Part shown: positions 58,990-64,000 of the stretch, in pieces | Numbering within the stretch: the stretch's first letter is position 1 | Layout: each line of letters opens with the position of its first letter | Source: Apostichopus japonicus | Lineage: Eukaryota > Echinodermata > Holothuroidea > Aspidochirotida > Stichopodidae | NCBI RefSeq assembly: GCF_037975245.1 | Contig: NC_092565.1 | Span: 10,596,499 to 10,660,498 of the forward strand | Length of the DNA: 64,000 bases | Reading direction: 5' to 3' | Position numbers and translations under genes: made by a program | Notes under the pieces: generated by a model | What the model saw: the letters and a program-made list of their open reading frames with translations, nothing else | Told to the model about the DNA's origin: nothing | Databases searched by the model: none

Positions 58990-61319
58990 CTAAAGAAGAA
59001 AAATAAAACCTGTCAATAGTAAATACCAGTTACTGTGTAACAACCACAAGCTTTATTCAGTTGTTGGGAAGTTTACTGTAATGCATCTCATAGTGCCAGA
59101 ATGGTGTGCATCAATGATCAAGCAGCAATCAGTTTGGGTCAACGTCAAGGGCCATACAACGGAACATAGGCCTACACAAAAGTGATTGCATCAGGAAGCA
59201 AGATCATTACCTAGGTGAATGCATAGCTTAATGGAAACTAAGCAAACAAAATTTGACTTCAATATTGCTGCAGAATAACACTAATATCAGAGATAATAAT
59301 GAAACAAAGTACTGAATAATGAAATACATATTGTCTTGTTATTCATAATTGACTAGGGTAAGCTATTCAAATTCTTCTGTTTGAAGAACACTGAAATCCT
59401 GCCATACCACTTACCAGGGAATTTAATTTTGGGTTCAAATTTTGCATAGAAGTTTTAAAGACACATAGACATAAACTCTTAAAATACCATGGTTCCTGTG
59501 TACAAACACTTCTTTTTCCAATGTGTTAATGGATACAGTATTCCCTGCACACTCGGAACAAGACAATAGTTTACCGGAGATGAATCTCTTCAAACAAGTT
59601 AATGACATTCCGGCCCTAAATCAACAGCCACAAGACAGTCATACCAAGAGTACCCACACTCCCTCAGATGTCGAACAAGATTCGGTATATCACAGCACAT
59701 TGAACCTACTCTTACTAGCATTGCCATTAGGCTATGCCATTATGCTACTGTAGGTGAGTTAGCCAGGCTTGTCTGGCAGGTAAGTCCCTAGTAGTAGTGG
59801 AATAGCGATTATTACTCAATCTGAGATACCAGAATCCACTTTAACAATGCTTAGTGAGTTGTACTGTCTCACAAAATGTGTATAAAACTCTAATATCACT
59901 ATAGCCTAATCCAGTGCTTCACAATCACATCATTTGCGAATTCTTATTAGCCTAGCCCTGACATAGTGCGTTTGCGAGTGTTAGTGATGGTTGTGTGGTT
60001 AGCGAAAAAATATCGAGACGTATTTTCGCTCAAATACCGTATCATGCGACAAATATACTACTCTTCTTATTTTAAATAATATTATCATATACTTTGTATC
60101 ATATATAGTCATGATGAGCTTATTTGAGGGAAAATAAAGGGGATGTTGTACTAACGAATATTGTTCCTCTGTATCGAGAAACACAGGTAAGAACCAAGAG
60201 GTCGAAGGTCACAGCGAAGTTGATGTACTAGTATATGCATGGAACGCGAATATGGACAAATTGAATGAAAATGAAAAACTGATTGATTATGATAGCAACT
60301 CGTGGACGGGGCCCAAGCAACATTTTTGCTTCGAAGGTGGGGGTTTCACGTATAGTCGTAGGGGAGGGATGTAATTGATAGGGATCCTCACCCCTATGAG
60401 TAATTTGGGTATAATGGACGGTGCTGTATTTCGCTTAAAGGCATTAAAGACTCGCCCCAAACAGCGTGCCGCCATCTTTAAAAAGTTTACTTTCCGTTGC
60501 TTGCAAGTGAAGTTTTCTCCTGTCCCTACAAAATGCAAACAGTAATGAAACGTGATACCTTGTTATCTTTAGCTGGACCTGTGATGTCCATCGCTGTATC
60601 GTTTGTACACTGTGATGTGGGTATTGACCGCAGCTGCATGTACTGACTGTACATAACTGTCTTAATTACCGACGGTAGCAAGCTGTGTGTGTATTTTCTG
60701 GGATCGATGGTGGTGTCTAACACTTCTGTTACACCTCATTCGATATTAGGTCAGATTACCGGCATTATACGTTTTTTTGCGCGAGTCTTTACACCCTTTA
60801 AATAATGAAAAAGAATTTTGAACTGTTCTAGGATCAGGAAACTAGTTTCTTTGTTGTTGTCTTTCAAGAGTTATATTTAATATTTAGAGGAATCTCGTTT
60901 CGGAAATGGATGCAAATGGGAATATTTGAGTGTGTATTGTGTTGTCAACTGAATTTGTAGATAAAAAGGTTTGATTCTGTGTTACAGTACCATCTTAACA
61001 AAAAAAGATTTTAAAATTTTAATCAGACGTTAACTTAAAAACACAAAATAGCTGGCCCTACATGTTCGCCAATAGAGATTAACATTTTCGTCGATGAAGA
61101 GGAAATTTTGTTGGTAATGAAACAAGCCGATATGAAATTCACACAGCACGAGTTCCATCATGTATTGTTCGCTAGCTTCGAACTTGTAGCCAACATTGAC
61201 AACATACATTACGTAATATAATACCATGTAACAGAGGTCACCACGAACCGAACCAAATACCAAGAGTAGACTCAGCCTTTTTGAATGACATCGTCCATTA
61301 ACAACTTATCAAACAAATC
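58990..61319. other. Divergent intergenic region RPL26 / ACADSB
   Basis: Must hold the RPL26 5' UTR exon and both promoters; I could not place them. Contains a TTAA MITE (60435-60801). Short frames here show no family signal. Confidence 0.5.
60435..60801 (+). mobile_element. TTAA-flanked MITE, copy 2
   Basis: TTAA at 60435-60438 and 60798-60801. Sequence parallels 53169-53533 throughout, e.g. AATGAAACGTGATACCTTGT and GTCTAACACTTCTGTTACAC. Confidence 0.8.
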
Positions 61320-63401
61320 ATGGGCATTTTCACGAAGATAAATTTGGTAAGAATAATTTCGATGCTCATGTCTGTTTCGCGAAACATAATCCACGTTGAA
61401 ACTTTAGCCGCCCTAACCTAGCGACGTTTAGTCGCGTAAGTCGTAGCCTAACGTTACATGTATAGGTCAGTTAGTTCACAATTCTATTAACTTCCTAGCA
61501 ACTTACTAGCATGGCCAACGTACCTATAACGTTATAAGTTTTATAAGTAAGACGTCGAACGTTCCAGTGAACTTTTATTAATGACGAGGCTAGCTCTTAA
61601 AGCTTGGGCTATGAATTATGATTGTGTTCATGAATTCCCTTGACAAGAGGCTTTAGACGTAGTATGAGTGAGTGGGCTAATGCTGACTAACAACACTGCA
61701 GTAACAGGTAAACTTTTAACTATTGAGGGCCTTTTGAAAAAGTTCAGGCATATCCCAGGGTCAGTACATAAACCGGCACATGTAATCCAGGGAAGTTTGG
61801 TTAGCCTAGGCCTATACAGGACAGTACAGTATTCAGTAACATTGTCTTACCTTAGAAGAGTTTCCTGTCTTTTAATTTGATTGAATGAGATGGCATTTTT
61901 TTTTACTGCCTAAGTGTGTGTTGTAAACATCAGTCTTAGCTCTGTTCACTCTCTGTATGAAAGCTTGTGAAAGGAGATATTCAGCAAGTGTTAGTCATGT
62001 TTTCACTGATTGTCAAAAATCATGCATAATTCCTCTTGGCAAGAATTGTAGACTTATAAATACTCTGTTTCTATAGAAAAATATATTGCAAAAAATCTGA
62101 AAGTTTCTGTGGTGGATGGTATTAACAGAGGAGAGAGAAAAGAACAACCAAATAAAAATTATGATAGGTGAAAATTAGATCATGTTTGACGTATATAGGC
62201 CAATAGGAATCAAGCTCATCGGGATAAATCAAATTCACCTATCAGTCACATTTTCACAACAGCTACTCCATGCCCTCAGGCCTCAGATTATGTAAGTACT
62301 ATGATATTAATACATGACAAAGATTTATGATTTACTGTATTGTATGATCATCAAAATAGCAACTTAAAATATCATATTGCAATTACAACAAGTTTTTGTT
62401 TACCCCAGGGCTTGAGAGCTGCGAATAGGTTAACGTTGCCGTTGAATCGGCCTTACCATGCCATACGACACACGCAGAAAATAAGGACATTGTCGACCGT
62501 ACCACAACCGGAATACTCACTGGAAGGGGTTGTACCGGCTGTCACCCAACTCTCAGAGGAAGAACAGATGATGAAGGATGCAGCGGCTAAGTTTGCCCGA
62601 GAGCAGATCGGACCATTAGTGAGACAGATGGATGAGGGAAAGGAGACGGACATGGGTGTCATTAAGGGATTATTCGAAAATGGGGTGAGTCCTTTATAAA
62701 GAGTGAAGAAAAGCAGGAGAAGACATGTTGGTGTGCTGCATACATGTACACTATATCAAGAAGGTTTATAGCGTAACTGTCATTTATGTTAAAGTACAGC
62801 TACTGTACAATGCATTGTTGTGTGGTGCATATCAGATGTTACTCAGTCAAGGAAAGGTGTCCATGTGTGTGTGTACCGGGCAGTAGAGGAGATATCGCCA
62901 GCATCATTGACCATATTTAAGTGCTTCTTTTTTGCAGATGTCGGTAGATGAGGTCATATAGATATTGTACTAAGTTGATAAAGTTACTGCATACAGTACT
63001 GTAGGTAATTATTAAAGACTAAGAAAAAATTCAAAGTGTTTGATAAAAAAATATTACATGAGAGGAGTTAATCACATAAGTGAAAAAAAAAGGTTTCCCT
63101 AAAGAAATGGGGATGTATAAATACAAGTTGTTATCAAAAAACAAGTGTCTGACAACCCCCTCAAAAGTGACATAATTTATTTGTTTATTTGCAGTTTATG
63201 GGGATAGAAGTCGAAGAGGAGTATGGAGGTCCACAGTCGACATTCTTCATCACGAACCTCATCATAGAAGAGATTGCCAAAGTCGACCCATCGATCAGTG
63301 TCTGCTGCGATATACACAACACCCTCATAGCTCTCATCTTTAGACGGTACGCTTCCGAAGAACTCAAGCGAAAATACCTTCCAAAGCTTGTCTCAGAATC
63401 G
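61320..63401 (+). CDS. ACADSB: ACADSB, short/branched-chain acyl-CoA dehydrogenase, 5' part (continues beyond the window)
   Basis: Exons 62409-62684 (92 codons) and 63195-63401 (69 codons) are certain. They give LSEEEQMMKDAAAKFAREQI, IKGLFENG then FMGIEVEEEYGG, IIEEIAKVDPSISVCCDIHN and LKRKYLPKLVSES, matching the N-terminal alpha domain of ACADSB better than other acyl-CoA dehydrogenases. Both exons start and end in phase 0. Exon 1 (61320-61346, MGIFTKINL) is proposed from a phase-0 GTAAGA donor and an in-frame TAA 21 nt upstream. Joined to exon 2 it gives a basic, acid-free leader (GLRAANRLTLPLNRPYH), a good mitochondrial presequence. The catalytic base and the FAD and electron-transfer-flavoprotein contacts lie in exons to the right of base 64000. 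The enzyme oxidises 2-methylbutyryl-CoA in isoleucine breakdown (family knowledge). Confidence 0.92.
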
Positions 63402-64000
63402 GTGAGTAATTGCCTATTCTTCTTTTCATGATGCACTTACTTATCTCTTTGTAGTAGAGGAGGGAGTTTTTTGTCAGACTTCTCTGATGTATTTGTTTCA
63501 GTATGGAATTGTGGATTTGTGACTGGGAACCTAGTGTTGACTAATTTAAGGTGTGATTTGACTGGTTAAGACCTGTTGGCCATTAAAATTATTCAGTGTT
63601 ATTGGTCTCGTGATATTTATTGGTACTCAAAGAATGAAAACCCTGGAATAACAAAGTGCTTATCTACTGCCAGATAACCAGTGCACTAGGTATGAAACCA
63701 CTGCAAGTGGACACTAATCTAACACTGACAACTAATAATCTAATCGTTATAGGACAGTGTTATTGGACGTTATAGGATGCAACATTATAGGATGTTGGAT
63801 CCTCGCTGGCCCTTCTTCAAAGGCTGAACTATTTTACTTTTGTCTATTTTCGTTTCAGTCCTGCTAGGATGGAAATGCTGTAGGGATAGAGCCATCACGA
63901 CATATGCCAGTTATTGAATCATAGCTTTAAACTATTTCTGTTTATTCATTTATAGTCTGTCTTCTAACCCTTGTAAAGGTAGATCTGTCACCATTCTCAA
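63402..64000 (+). other. ACADSB intron running off the right edge
   Basis: Begins GTGAGT after codon SES. No next exon (family VGSFCLSEAGAGSD) is seen before the window ends. Confidence 0.7.

Noticed and set aside
59523-59753. 76-codon plus-strand frame ending in a hydrophobic stretch, between RPL26 and ACADSB
   Set aside because: No family signal, antisense to the probable RPL26 5' region, and not conserved as far as I can judge.
61668-61880. Alternative ACADSB first exon using ATG near 61678 and the donor at 61696
   Set aside because: The donor (ACAG/GTAAAC) is in the wrong phase for the phase-0 exon at 62409.
1-64000. CRISPR array, bacterial operon or integron interpretation of the tandem repeats
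   Set aside because: Units are contiguous without unique spacers, genes contain spliceosomal introns, and the context is clearly animal nuclear DNA.

Overview
The window is animal nuclear DNA: genes are split into many short exons with GT/AG introns, ribosomal protein L26 has its usual metazoan layout, and about half of the sequence is non-coding repeat. Four conserved genes are recognisable, and their proteins look deuterostome-like. The many P2X7-ballast-like and THAP copies known from echinoderm and cnidarian genomes, plus AT-rich introns full of short DNA transposons, suggest a marine invertebrate, most likely an echinoderm such as a sea cucumber. The species assignment is inference.

Layout. 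(1) 5.3-22.0 kb, minus strand: ZFYVE28/LST2, an endosomal FYVE-domain regulator of EGFR signalling. Eleven coding exons were placed; the last exon, with the second half of the FYVE finger, was not found and may lie left of base 1. (2) 23.1-26.3 kb: a 3.2-kb TTAA-flanked DNA element carrying a decayed THAP-finger ORF on one strand and a decayed P2X7 C-terminal ('ballast')-like ORF on the other. (3) 26.4-36.3 kb: a transposon and satellite island. It holds a four-level nest of hAT elements, each with a perfect 8-bp target duplication, further hAT elements, a 32-copy 37-bp minisatellite, a hAT transposase tail, and adjoining 12-bp and 15-bp satellites. (4) 36.5-51.3 kb, plus strand: complete PYROXD2, 15 coding exons, 588 residues, mitochondrial FAD oxidoreductase family. 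(5) 51.3-57.1 kb: gene-free, with MITEs, inverted repeats and one hAT element. (6) 57.1-59.0 kb, minus strand: complete RPL26 coding sequence (147 residues). (7) 61.3 kb to the right edge, plus strand: the 5' part of ACADSB (short/branched-chain acyl-CoA dehydrogenase).

The four genes do not form an operon or a shared pathway, although PYROXD2 and ACADSB both encode mitochondrial flavoproteins. RPL26 and ACADSB are divergent, with about 2.3 kb between their start codons. The genes look healthy: every exon junction keeps phase, and the three starts I placed from exon-1 matches (ZFYVE28, PYROXD2, ACADSB) each have an in-frame upstream stop.

The most unusual content is in the repeats. Several hAT families with different terminal inverted repeats share one internal hairpin module, most of them close to one end. 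Several insertions can be checked against empty sites inside the window itself. The TTAA element links THAP and P2X7-ballast domains on one mobile unit, with cAMP-response-element palindromes upstream of both ORFs.
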